Shown one piece after another: positions 58,301 through 64,000 of a stretch of DNA of 64,000 nt. The position numbers and the translations under genes were made by a program. Source of the DNA: Porites lobata. Taxonomy: Eukaryota; Cnidaria; Anthozoa; Scleractinia; Poritidae. Positions within the stretch are counted from its first letter, which is position 1. The number at the start of each line of letters is the position of its first letter. The notes beneath the pieces were generated by a model, which worked only from the letters and a program-made list of their open reading frames with translations, was not told the origin of the DNA and did not search any database. The stretch is taken from contig CALNXK010000172.1 of NCBI GenBank assembly GCA_942486035.1, forward strand, positions 440,001-504,000, read 5' to 3'.

Positions 58301-61300
58301 AAGTACACCTGCGCGATTCCGAAACACATGAAAACGTGTGAATCAGGGTAAAACGAAATGCTGAGCTGTTTTTGTAACTTCTGAGGCTACTTTCACGAAA
58401 ACAGCGATTAAAATAAAAATCGTCGATAGATTTTTTAAAAATATTTTCAGTTAAATAGTTGATCAGTGTACTATCAATTCCCCGAATTTCGTGTCGATTG
58501 AAAACTTTTAAAGTTGTCTAACGTGGGCGCAAAAGTGAGTAATATTAAAGCGATGTCAGAGATTTGGACGTGTCTTTGCTCTGGGATTTCCTATTGTTCC
58601 GAGTTTAGCACAACATCAAATTCTCACGCAGCACGCGAGAATTTATCGCGCTAGATTGCCCTCCGAAATCCAAACCAGCTAGTTCACAGGTATTCCACTT
58701 AAAAAATGAATAAAATACAATAAAATAACAAAATTTATCATTAATAATCCATACTAGTAGCAATACAAGCTTATACATTTACGTTTATACATTTATATAA
58801 TAAGCAAAAGAAATCGTGTCGCTATTGTCTTTAGATAAACTTAACAAAGTCAATGTCTTTTAAGTTGTTTTCAAAAACGTTAAAGTTTGAATTTGTCCTT
58901 AGAGAATCTGGAATTGCGTTCCATAATTTTGCCGCTAAGTAACTCCACGATTTTAGGCCATATGAGGTTGTTTTAGGCTTAGGTAAGATCAGCATATTGT
59001 TGCCCCTAAGATTATAGCTAACTTTCCTACAGCTAATTAATAGGCCATTTGCACTAAGAGGTCATGTGACATCACTTTTATGAAAATGAAAGTTATATGA
59101 TTTTGCGTTCAAAAAACGATTAGAGGGTCATATGTCTTAAAAACAAAATAATAGTGATTTAGTTTTTGAAACCCGCACCATTTTGTTAAAATGAATAAGT
59201 TCGTAGCTGGTCACGTGACCAAAATGTGATTTTTGAAACAATGAATTACCGAGGAAATTGTTGAAAAGATGATTTAGTAACGTTTTCAGCACATCTGAGC
59301 GTAAGTATCTCTCTAACAAGATACGAGCAAAAAGTAGTTTTGGCCGCCATGTTGGAGGGCAAGAGCTAGTATGCCCTCCACTATAGTGGCCAATAGAAAT
59401 AATACTACTTTGTTCAAAAATCAAAGTGCCATAAAATATCTCTTTAATGCGTTTCCTCTCAAATTTCGAGTGCGAAATACTTTTTATGCGCTCCTTCAAT
59501 TTTTGGCATCACCAAGATTCTAACTTATTGTTTAAAGGAAGCATTGGTCACGTGACCTCTTAGTGCAAGTGGCTTATTCCTTAATACATAATGGCGCGTT
59601 GTTGCTGTGCATGACTTTAAATACAGATGTTACTAATTTAGTGAGTCATTGGTTTTGAAGTGTCGAGAGGCCTAGTTGCCTTAATAGTTTTTCATATTTA
59701 GTGTGCTTGTCTCTAGGTACAAATCTGTTGGCTCGCTCGTTTATTTTCTCTCACTTGTCAGTGGTGCCTTTGCTGCAAAAGTGCCACGTTTCAGAACAAT
59801 AGTTAAAATGCAGAGCAATGAAAGATAAATACAAATCATGTCTAATTTCCAAAGGTAACATTCTTTTCATGCGCCTGAGTACCGCTATCTGTTGTGACAC
59901 TTTTTTGGACACCTCAGACACGTGATTGTCAAACTTTAACTGGTCGTCAATGTTGACGCCAAGCATCTCCAAATGGGAAGTTATGTTAATAATGGTACTT
60001 TCACGCCTTAAAGTCGGTTTGTTTTGTGTTCTACCCAGGACAGGCGCTTTGTATTTTGAATTGCTTTTTTTGAGACCGTTCAGATCGTAACATTTGTCTA
60101 CCAACGCAAGATCTGAGTTGATTGCCGTTTCCACCTCGGTAAACTCGCTGTGGGCATAGAAAATTTGTGTGTCGTTAGCTTAGCTGGAAAGATTCCTGCA
60201 CTGTTTTACAATATAAAATAGATCATATATAAAAATATTAAATTTTAGAGGGCCGAGGATTGAGCCCTGAGCTATTCCTCTCGTGACGTCACTCCAGCTG
60301 GAATATTGGCCCCCTACTTTTACTCTTTGTTGACGGTCAGAAAAGTAGTTTTCGATAATAGTTGCGGTTTTCTCGTGAGAACCATATTCTCTAAATTTAC
60401 GAACGATGAGCTCATGAGGTAGAGAGTCGAAAGCTTTCAATATGCCCATGGAAACAAGGCCGTCTATTTCTCCAGTTCCTTTCGCCACTGTTCCGTTAGA
60501 CTCAGTAGTGCCGTGTCGCAGCCATGATGCCTACGGTAGGCAAAAACATTCTAGTGAAAGATCTTGTCAAATCGAGGGCTAACTAGACTGTAAACGAGTG
60601 TCTCGAAAACTTTAGATCTCGGGGGAAGTATTGTCAGAGGCCCGAAGTTTCCTTTTGTCAGGAAAGACTCCTTTTTGTGAACAGGGGTATTTCACCTTTT
60701 TTCCTCATTTGAGGAATCTTGCCTGTCTCGAGAATGGAATTAAATAATGTGCCAAAAGGACTGCATAAGATTTCAGCTGACTCAGGGCGCGTGCTGGGAT
60801 GAGATCGTGTCCAACAGCCTTATTAATTTTCTTTTTGCTCATGACTTCTCTATAACTTCTCAGTCTTCTGTGGAATCAGTGTAGCTCAGTGATATACACC
60901 CACTTCTTATATCACTAGGAATGTGTGTGAAGTTGCTCATGAGATCGGTATTTTTAATCACATTAGTTTGTTCCGTACCGCTGATGTTACTAAAAAAATT
61001 CACTGAGTGTTTCCGCCACCTCTCTCTGATCTCTAATTGTCTTGTGAGTTCGCTACTAGACTATTGCAACATTATCCATCAAAAAATACCGAAGAAAACT
61101 GAAAACCTCCAGAGGCTCTATACTCCTGCGAACAAGCTGCTCAACTTTCGTGACGATGCGTGTCACGTTTTTAATTTTCCAGATTGTTCCGGCAAAATCT
61201 TGAAATTCCAAATTTTGCCGGTTTCAAGATTTTGGCGGAAGAATCTTGAAATTCAAAATTTTGCGGCAAGAATCTTGGAAACTGAAGATTTTTCAACTCA

Positions 61301-62098
61301 TTGTAACTTAACTCTCCACCATAACTCACCACTTTGTTAAACCCCATCTTGAGCCGTGTAACTTGATTCCGGTTTATTTAACCTTATCTAAGCAACCTTT
61401 CCTGTCCATTTTCGGTTCTGGAATTGTGAGTAAAGTTTTGCATTTGTTCTACTTTGCTAGCCAGTAACACTTCAGAAACTGTCACGGTAGACGTTACCAT
61501 TAGAACACCAGACCAGACTGAAGTAGGAAAAACAAGTTACACCTACTACTCAAATGAGGTGGACGCAGCATTTATTGTCGTAGCCAGATACCTAGCTCAG
61601 GATGAATTTAATGGAGAGCAACAGGCAAATCCAGAAAGGGGAGAAAACAGTGCAACTTCTTTTTTCGGTGGGTATCATTAAATGTCTTATCTGCTAATTC
61701 TCAAGATATAAGCGAACTTTTGTTTTGCATTAAATCCTGCGTAAGAACATAAACAGTGAAAACCCCTTTGAGCCCTTAAAACGCACGTAGAAATGTTTCT
61801 TTTAGAAACTTTCCACCTGTAAAGAGAACCTAGAAAAGTTTGAAAGTTAAAACTGCTTACTCCGCCTGTCTTTAGGATTTTCCAAGCAGGGAGTAGGAAG
61901 TTCAGTAAACATATTGAGACGCTTGGTTTTCACAGCAGCGCGGGTCGGTGCAGAGCACTTCATACGAATTATCTTTGGCACTTCAAACGGACGTGTAGTT
62001 TATGAAACGTACAAAACTGAGTCCCTTTTCCCCGAGGACATTGCTGCTGCCAATGGGCATGACAGTATAGCAGCATACCTTATTTCCCAATGTAAACG
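40297..62098 (+). CDS. HSF-type DNA-binding / IPT-TIG / ankyrin-like protein (gene, 15 exons seen, 3' end unresolved)
   Basis: Exons 40297-40392, 45084-45198, 45334-45476, 48628-48667, 49118-49179, 49487-49508, 49597-49890, 50357-50392, 50668-50939, 52156-52245, 53358-53412, 54286-54353, 56662-56806, 61461-61667 and 61876-62098 join without a phase error to about 622 codons. Residues 10-118 form an HSF-type winged helix: LFPNKLYKMVENEADDFIKW, NSFQNFVRQLNYYGF (recognition helix with R66, Q67, N69) and CFKKGHPELLQRIKK. Residues about 150-270 are polar and disordered. 270-360 is helical and unrecognised. 419-509 fits an IPT/TIG beta sandwich (SPVTINPKEGPTEG, then a TPPSN block, VTVDVTIRTP, YTYYS). 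565-620 resembles ankyrin repeats (LVFTAARVGAEH, PEDIAAANGHDSIAAYL). A nuclear transcription factor is likely by domains; targets unknown. CAMTA factors share TIG plus ankyrin but use CG-1 to bind DNA. No oligomerisation heptads typical of HSF1 are evident. Confidence 0.72.
41220..41752. mobile_element. Pogo/Tigger-like transposon remnant
   Basis: The right end GATAACTCGAACCGTCTAGA followed by GAACGACTGTAG has the AACTCGAAC style of Tigger/pogo ends. The left part is a run of CTAACTCGA variants. The left part matches 6030-6235. The boundaries and the superfamily are inferred. Confidence 0.5.
42164..42268. mobile_element. 105-bp nested palindrome MITE
   Basis: Outer pair AACAATTATTC / GAATAATTGTT; inner pair TTAATATTGTTGAATAATCC and its complement around GAGACGAAGTC. 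Its outer bases resemble those of 18928-19072. Confidence 0.8.
42270..43103. mobile_element. TIR element, about 830 bp
   Basis: Left end TAGTATATTCACACGAAGTG and right end (reverse-complemented) TAGTATATACACACTCAGTG, followed by ATCT on both. It abuts the preceding palindrome. A second small inverted repeat, TATATTCACCGC/GCGGTGAATATA, sits at 43002-43030. No transposase. Confidence 0.65.
43100..43175. repeat. Dispersed repeat, inverted partner of 30476-30570
   Basis: Contains ATAATAAAGATTTTCACACA and then TATTCCATACAATA and TAAAAACAGGAAACG. Confidence 0.6.
45084..45198 (+). CDS. HSF-like gene, exon 2 (DNA-binding domain, recognition helix)
   Basis: Acceptor TCCTTCAG, donor ATT|GTAAGT, entering in phase 0 and leaving one base. 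It encodes AGNWILICSDQQKFL, then LTKYSMKNSFQNFVRQLNY. FVRQLN is the diagnostic HSF recognition-helix string. The intron falls inside the ...LNxYGF segment, where HSF genes commonly have one. Confidence 0.85.
45334..45476 (+). CDS. HSF-like gene, exon 3 (DNA-binding domain, wing and last helix)
   Basis: The split codon T|AT restores Y71, giving YGFFAFKEE. It then encodes a short wing and YFRHESNCFKKGHPELLQRI, equivalent to the HSF end pattern (F.H..F.RG...LL..I). The usual basic pair after YGF is replaced by FAFK. Confidence 0.85.
46625..46710. repeat. Head fragment of the CATTCAAAATATTTC family
   Basis: ATTCATTCAAAATATTTC, then GATTGGCTTAAATC, matches the heads at 18528 and 53617. The copy decays after about 80 bp. 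Confidence 0.5.
47071..47318 (+). mobile_element. Fold-back element FB, partial copy 3
   Basis: TTCAAGGTGGCTCGATATC, then CATCGGAGTTGTCATA and AAAATCGTTCTCGGGAGCT, follow the FB left arm. Only about 250 bp remain before another inverted repeat begins. Confidence 0.8.
47320..48200. mobile_element. Inverted-repeat element nested beside FB copy 3
   Basis: The left arm (47320-47560) has GAAAGTCGA, GGCGGACAGTTGTC, TTTACAAGTGTTCA and ATGTCGGAC. The right arm (about 48060-48200) has the same strings reversed. The loop of roughly 500 bp (47561-48060) is richer in GC and shows no known protein. Confidence 0.7.
48628..48667 (+). CDS. HSF-like gene, exon 4
   Basis: A 40-nt exon STRVTKRRASSME between TTTTGTAG and GAAG|GTAAGA, leaving one base. 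The basic KRR next to the DNA-binding domain could serve nuclear import. Assigned by phase fit. Confidence 0.6.
49118..49179 (+). CDS. HSF-like gene, exon 5
   Basis: A 62-nt exon encoding ENASNTETYPESLPKTRKTR, TTTCAG to AAG|GTTAGT, ending in phase 0. Polar linker. Confidence 0.6.
49487..49508 (+). CDS. HSF-like gene, exon 6 (22-nt microexon)
   Basis: GNEASEG between TTTAAAG and GAG|GTACGT, leaving one base that pairs with exon 7. It was found only by phase and donor quality, so it is less certain. Confidence 0.45.
49597..49890 (+). CDS. HSF-like gene, exon 7 (disordered linker)
   Basis: It encodes VDSRLGGTEIAKPS and a Ser/Asn/Asp-rich stretch (HNTDNIDSSHGEGSENGD), likely disordered. An earlier donor, AATG|GTGACT near 49771, has the same phase. 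The final segment, with FSCFFMLS, may therefore not be coding. Confidence 0.5.
50357..50392 (+). CDS. HSF-like gene, exon 8 (36 nt)
   Basis: EAREFPNTIYNH between TTTTTACAG and ATG|GTAGGG, phase 1 to phase 1. An alternative next acceptor at 50524 would give a short stop-ending isoform (KEAMRCIMSNN, then stop). Confidence 0.5.
50668..50939 (+). CDS. HSF-like gene, exon 9 (unrecognised helical module)
   Basis: Acceptor TTTCAACAG and donor ACAG|GTACTG; 272 nt enter in phase 1 and end in phase 0. It encodes VCAEYQEDQGRLYGVHLPRW, then a helix-rich segment with LPDVYKVIERHL, DTILEASNLSEDLLHHI and PLEVRIALGLVALAQ. It is dense and protein-like, so surely coding, but I cannot name the domain. Confidence 0.75.
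50940..52155 (+). other. HSF-like gene, intron 9 with an open frame
   Basis: A frame open from an acceptor-like TGTACAG at 51087 to 51525 (includes RTTGLKTRHLVAQLWHSG) is in phase 0 like the flanking exons, but no good phase-0 donor was identified. It is not counted as coding. Confidence 0.4.
52156..52245 (+). CDS. HSF-like gene, exon 10
   Basis: 90 nt, phase 0 on both sides: KGTEKDQLTLEKLAALKRV then PIPSFCGDIAQ, between GTCGACAG and ACAG|GTATGG. It continues the helical module. Confidence 0.7.
52246..53357 (+). other. HSF-like gene, intron 10
   Basis: No exon or clear repeat was found. The frame at 52799-53020 has no motif. Confidence 0.4.
53358..53412 (+). CDS. HSF-like gene, exon 11
   Basis: 55 nt, QLTTATQESGEESGCFTE, TTCTCAG to GAGG|GTAAGT, leaving one base. 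Acidic linker before the TIG domain. Confidence 0.6.
53430..53580. repeat. Relative of the AGCCTG repeat, with inverted ends
   Basis: GGGCTCCTTGGTGGGGAAAAA and TTTTTCCCCAATAAGGAGCC are inverted. The right edge GGAGCCTGGTTCCAGGCTAG has the family end. It lies about 20 bp after exon 11. Confidence 0.6.
53617..53935. mobile_element. CATTCAAAATATTTC-family element, full-length copy
   Basis: Head CATTCAAAATATCTC, then GTTTCTGATTGGCT; tail CATAATTCTTCACATCAGTC, then ATTCAGTAATTGTTA. These match the head at 18528 and the arm of the 18928-19072 palindrome, so the two neighbouring units there may be parts of one family. Confidence 0.55.
54286..54353 (+). CDS. HSF-like gene, exon 12 (start of IPT/TIG domain)
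   Basis: 68 nt, DQGNQEHFEESPVTINPKEG then PTE, AACCTTAG to GAG|GTACGT, ending in phase 0. SPxxGPTxG is the usual opening of an IPT/TIG domain. Confidence 0.72.
54578..54754. mobile_element. 177-bp palindromic MITE
   Basis: AAGAACTGGTTTATACTT, TATATCGAGTTATGGATGCA and GGGAAGTTTG are repeated in reverse on the right arm; the loop is near 54640-54690. Confidence 0.8.
55119..55326. mobile_element. 208-bp inverted-repeat element with CAACATGTTGGGAG motifs
   Basis: Ends CGTGCAAATGGATGCAA and, reversed, CATGCAAACGGACGCAA. Inside, TCCCAACAT and GTTGGGAG recur four times in both orientations. Confidence 0.75.
55327..56661 (+). other. HSF-like gene, rest of intron 12
   Basis: No phase-compatible exon was found. 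The frame at 55651-55911 includes LLETKVSKKDKNPSL but lacks splice support. Confidence 0.4.
56662..56806 (+). CDS. HSF-like gene, exon 13 (IPT/TIG core)
   Basis: Acceptor TTTTAAAG; donor CCAC|GTTAGT. 145 nt encode GKVPFSLEVKNIPISESVEF, LLVEFGTGN and NTWFGHTP. The split codon C|CC completes TPPSN with exon 14, the strand-turn typical of TIG domains. Reading on without splicing hits TAG at 56809. Confidence 0.72.
57211..57793. mobile_element. 583-bp fold-back element
   Basis: Arms 57211-57463 and 57546-57793 are inverted copies (GTTGATTGAAATCTGAGCAA, ATTTGTTCCAAAATGCAG, CGTCCCGTGCTGTGTTAAGC) around an 83-bp loop. It lies in intron 13 of the HSF-like gene and is unrelated to FB by ends. Confidence 0.88.
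57868..58500 (+). mobile_element. Diverged half of an FB-related element
   Basis: It starts TTAAGGTGGCTCGAC like FB. It keeps GTGAAGTTTAT..AAATCT, then a TTTTGAGATATCTTGG block and CGATAGATTTTTTAAAAAT, all in the FB order, but most other positions differ. No right arm was found; a LINE follows. Confidence 0.6.
58837..60960 (-). pseudogene. CR1/Jockey-like LINE reverse transcriptase, decayed, with an insertion
   Basis: Minus-strand frames read, N to C: INKAVGHDLIPARAL-like, ETGKIPQMRKKGEIP, FGPLTILPPRSKVFETLVY, AYRRHHGCDTALLSLTEQW and KAFDSLPHELI. Next come GIAQGSILGPLKFNIFIYDL, then SKYKAPVLGRTQNKPTL, INITSHLEMLGVNIDDQL and HFNYCSETWHFC. After a gap come YNLRGNNMLILPKPKTTSYG and NVFENNLKDIDFV. 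The YADD catalytic box is destroyed (stop in place of Tyr, then AND, at about 60170-60185). There are several frameshifts and no 5' half. The 3' UTR probably extends to about 58700. Confidence 0.82.
59039..59578. mobile_element. 540-bp TIR element inserted in the LINE
   Basis: Ends AATAGGCCATTTGCACTAAG and (reversed) AATAAGCCACTTGCACTAAG, each followed by AGGTCA and GTGAC. It interrupts the LINE frame between residues CIKE and LISCRK. A minus-strand frame inside (59137-59499) has no motif. Confidence 0.8.
61022..61140 (+). pseudogene. Short LINE fragment, opposite strand
   Basis: LVSSLLDYCNIIHQKIPKK then ENLQRLYTPANKLL resembles the S.LDYCNSLL..IP...L..LQR block of CR1-like reverse transcriptases. 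About 40 residues only. Confidence 0.5.
61183..61292. repeat. Short imperfect tandem/hairpin repeats
   Basis: About 33-bp units built on CAAAATCTTGAAATTC and AAATTTTGC are repeated three times, in part self-complementary. Confidence 0.55.
61461..61667 (+). CDS. HSF-like gene, exon 14 (end of TIG domain)
   Basis: Acceptor TTTGCTAG; donor TTCG|GTGGGT; enters and leaves in phase 1. It encodes SNTSETVTVDVTIRTPDQTE, GKTSYTYYS (final TIG strand) and AAFIVVARYLAQDE. Confidence 0.78.
61876..62098 (+). CDS. HSF-like gene, exon 15 (ankyrin-like)
   Basis: Acceptor TGTCTTTAG; donor AACG|GTACGT. It encodes FSKQGVGSSVNILRRLVFTA, ARVGAEHFIRIIF and then PEDIAAANGHDSIAAYL. The A-x-x-x-G-H-x-x-I-A-x-x-L pattern is that of an ankyrin repeat. 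It ends with two spare bases, so a further exon is expected. Read-through would stop at 62157-62159 (YVNYFITLGSVESVYSGIN). Confidence 0.72.
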
Positions 62099-62197
62099 GT
62101 ACGTAAATTATTTTATTACTTTAGGGTCTGTAGAGAGCGTTTACTCAGGCATTAACTAAAAACTGAACACAGTTATATTAAGTACTTCAGGATCCTA

Positions 62198-62323
62198 TAG
62201 CCTCTTCCAGGCTCCGAGATCGTCGGGTCCGTTGAATTAAGAAAGCGCGAACACGAAAATAAAACGGGAGGAAACTGGGGAGAGCAGAGGCAGCGGAGCC
62301 TGCCTTTCACCTGAAACAGGCTA
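62198..62323 (+). repeat. AGCCTG...CAGGCT short dispersed repeat, copy 4
   Basis: TAGCCTCTTCCAGGCTCCGA, then AATAAAACGGGAGGAAACTG and GGAGCCTG...AAACAGGCTA: the most complete copy of the family in this window. Confidence 0.65.
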
Positions 62324-62666
62324 AGGATCCAACGACGCGACGGCGACGAGAACGTCGCGTAAAAAGTGAATTTGCGTTCTTTCAGTCTTTATCGTGATTA
62401 TTCCTACCCACCTGCTTTGTCAAATGTAGGCGAACCCTGCCGAAGTTGAATCCCAATGAAGCATATCCAAGTTCAGAAAGAGAAATATAATTTCATCGTT
62501 GCTTGTTTGCCTTCTCCATAGAATTAGGCATTTTCACGTCGTAGTCGTGCAAAACTGAAATGTCCAAAAAAAAGTATGATGCACGTGCATGATACAAGTT
62601 GTTGTTTTGCTTTTTAAACCTATTGTTTTTTGGACGTTCTCGTTGGCGTCGCGTCGTTGGATCTTA
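62323..62666. mobile_element. 344-bp MITE with GATCCAACGACGCGACG ends
   Basis: GATCCAACGACGCGACGGCG, then ACGAGAACGTC, on the left; the reverse complement GACGTTCTCGTTGGCGTCGC, then GTCGTTGGATCTTA, on the right. The only phase-fitting candidate for the next HSF-like exon (62430-62490, RTLPKLNPNEAYPSSEREI, then stop) lies inside it. Confidence 0.85.
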
Positions 62667-63239
62667 AAATCGCTATGAAGTTTGAAGAAGTTCAGCGCAG
62701 ATTTACTGAGACGCAACTTCAGTTTTTCTTGTATTTAAACAGGGTTCGAAATTGCGACTCGCTGGTCGCCAGTGGAACTAAACATTGAGCTATTGTGACT
62801 ACATTTTTAGAACTGGTCGCCAATGGGCGATGACCCCAATAACAGAAGCGCTTTTACCGGCCGTAGAACAAAGAATAGGCCATTTCCGAGTTGTCCCAAG
62901 CCTCTGTTTCAAAGCAAGGCTAATTGCAAAGCTATGTTGATATGAAAGTAATTTCTTATTTTCATGCAAATAAAACCTATTGTCACACAAAAAAGTTGGC
63001 ATATAGCCTCATTTTGATAGTGAGAATTTTTGGAACTCGGAAATGGCCTATTGCCCTGTGTTGTCAATCGACACAAGAGCCGTACCAACTAATTAATTAT
63101 AACTGAAGGGAATTGTAGAGAAAGCAAAAATAGCAATGTCTTGACTGGAGATAAACTAGACTAACATGGCCAAAAGATTAAACTATAACTCTCTCCGAAC
63201 GCCAGTACGAAGAAATTAAAATAAAGAGTACACTAAAAC
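62667..63239. other. Intron or downstream stretch, nothing recognised
   Basis: A small repeat pair, GGTCGCCA.TGG and TCGCCAATGGGC, lies near 62765-62830. CGGAAATGGCC recurs inverted at 62880 and 63040. No exon in the required phase was identified. Confidence 0.35.
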
Positions 63240-63515
63240 CATACAAATCGAACTGACTGATGAGGCAAGAAACTTACAAAGACTCCAATCTAACATCATA
63301 CAAATTAACTGACACAAAGGTAAACATAAGAGTGAGGGTACTAATATTAGTTCGAAACTGACGCACTGGGAAACTGTAAAAGAAGACGAGCCCAATATCT
63401 TAACTGACAAACTTGCTTGCGCAAGGAAACGTACAAGACTAACCTCGAAAAAACAAACTGACTTACGACGAAGCGTGCGAAGGCTAACATCGTACAAACG
63501 TGCTGACGTATGAAG
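63240..63515. repeat. Degenerate tandem repeat, unit about 50 bp
   Basis: AACTGAC recurs roughly every 45-55 bp, followed by variants of GAAACTTACAAAGACTAAC and TCGTACAAA. At least five irregular units are seen. Confidence 0.5.
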
Positions 63516-64000
63516 AAATGTCACGTGGTTCAAGTGTAAAAGCTCTTGATACAACAAATCTCGGTCAAGTCTCTGTACATTTCGTTTGCATGACTAAAAT
63601 CGTCGTCTCGTTTTGAGAGAATAAACAAACTCCACCCGATTACACGTATTGGCAAATTTTATCATTTGTTTGCCGCCTGAAATACCTTGTGACATTGTTT
63701 TCATTCCATCAATACAAAAGTGCGTGCAAAGATGGTGGGTATCGTTAATAAGGTCTATTGAGCTATCAGGTCGAGTAGGAACTGGTTATCATGGTGTATA
63801 TATATTTTGGAGAAATTAAGGTAATTTGATGTTAACTACGAGCCCTGATGTTGTTGTTGAGTTTTTTCTCAAACAGTTACGAAATTCGAGTATATATCTT
63901 TTTGCTTCCCAGGGCAGTTTTGGCCAGAGTTTTGAAAGGTTTTTTTTTTCTGCCAGTAAACTGATGCTCGATTGTTGTCTTAGAGTAGTAACGTTGTACA
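63516..64000. other. Window end, nothing recognised
   Basis: AT-rich; no exon or repeat boundary was identified. The HSF-like gene may continue past this edge. Confidence 0.35.

Noticed and set aside
59137..59499. 120-residue minus-strand frame
   Set aside because: Interior of a short TIR insertion; no motif and no similarity to a transposase that I can recognise.
62430..62490. Terminal exon of the HSF-like gene
   Set aside because: Phase and stop fit, but it lies inside a MITE and the acceptor is weak, so it is kept as a finding and not annotated as coding.
1..64000. tRNA genes, rRNA, CRISPR arrays, bacterial operons
   Set aside because: No cloverleaf with B-box, rRNA core or regularly spaced short direct repeats were found by eye; the gene structure is eukaryotic.

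Overview
The window is eukaryotic nuclear DNA. Coding sequence is sparse and split by GT-AG introns of up to about 4.8 kb, base composition is AT-rich, and fold-back repeats and non-LTR retrotransposon debris fill most of the space. The repeats look like those of anthozoan cnidarians, most likely a stony coral. That placement rests on recalled repeat style and on the type of Schlafen gene, so it is an inference. No rRNA, tRNA, CRISPR or bacterial-type operon was seen.

Two multi-exon genes, both on the + strand, could be assembled with every splice phase agreeing. Gene 1 (coding exons 6615-18478, five exons, 968 codons) is a Schlafen-family protein. It has a Schlafen core (AlbA_2 fold) followed by a P-loop helicase-like half with Walker A (residues 594-601) and Walker B (664-665). 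Two of the three acidic residues expected in the core nuclease site appear to be amides (Q196, N239). Gene 2 (40297 to at least 62098, fifteen exons, about 622 codons visible) starts with a heat-shock-factor-type DNA-binding domain split over three exons. An unrecognised helical module follows, then an IPT/TIG domain, then an ankyrin-like segment. This order recalls CAMTA factors (CG-1, TIG, ankyrin) but with a different DNA-binding domain; it is the most interesting item here. Its 3' end is unresolved, because the only phase-compatible next exon lies inside a miniature inverted-repeat element.

The rest is mobile DNA. 1-6.6 kb: a TIR element with a hAT-like end (397-2230), an element carrying a 271-bp tandem repeat (2690-3830), and a LINE C-terminal remnant (4761-5096). 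6.6-18.5 kb: gene 1, with a 1.6-kb fold-back element in its last intron. 18.5-40 kb: TIR elements, a LINE remnant broken by a Mutator-like element with a 9-bp target duplication (19707-21005), a second such element (28547-30129), a second large fold-back (32944-34582), and a truncated non-LTR element with a restriction-like endonuclease lying between TTA microsatellites (37335-38655, minus). 40-64 kb: gene 2, whose introns hold further fold-backs and a decayed LINE (58837-60960, minus) that itself carries an insertion.

The two genes show no direct functional link in the sequence. Schlafens act in antiviral and stress translation control and HSF-type factors in stress transcription, so both could belong to stress or immune responses, but that is speculation.
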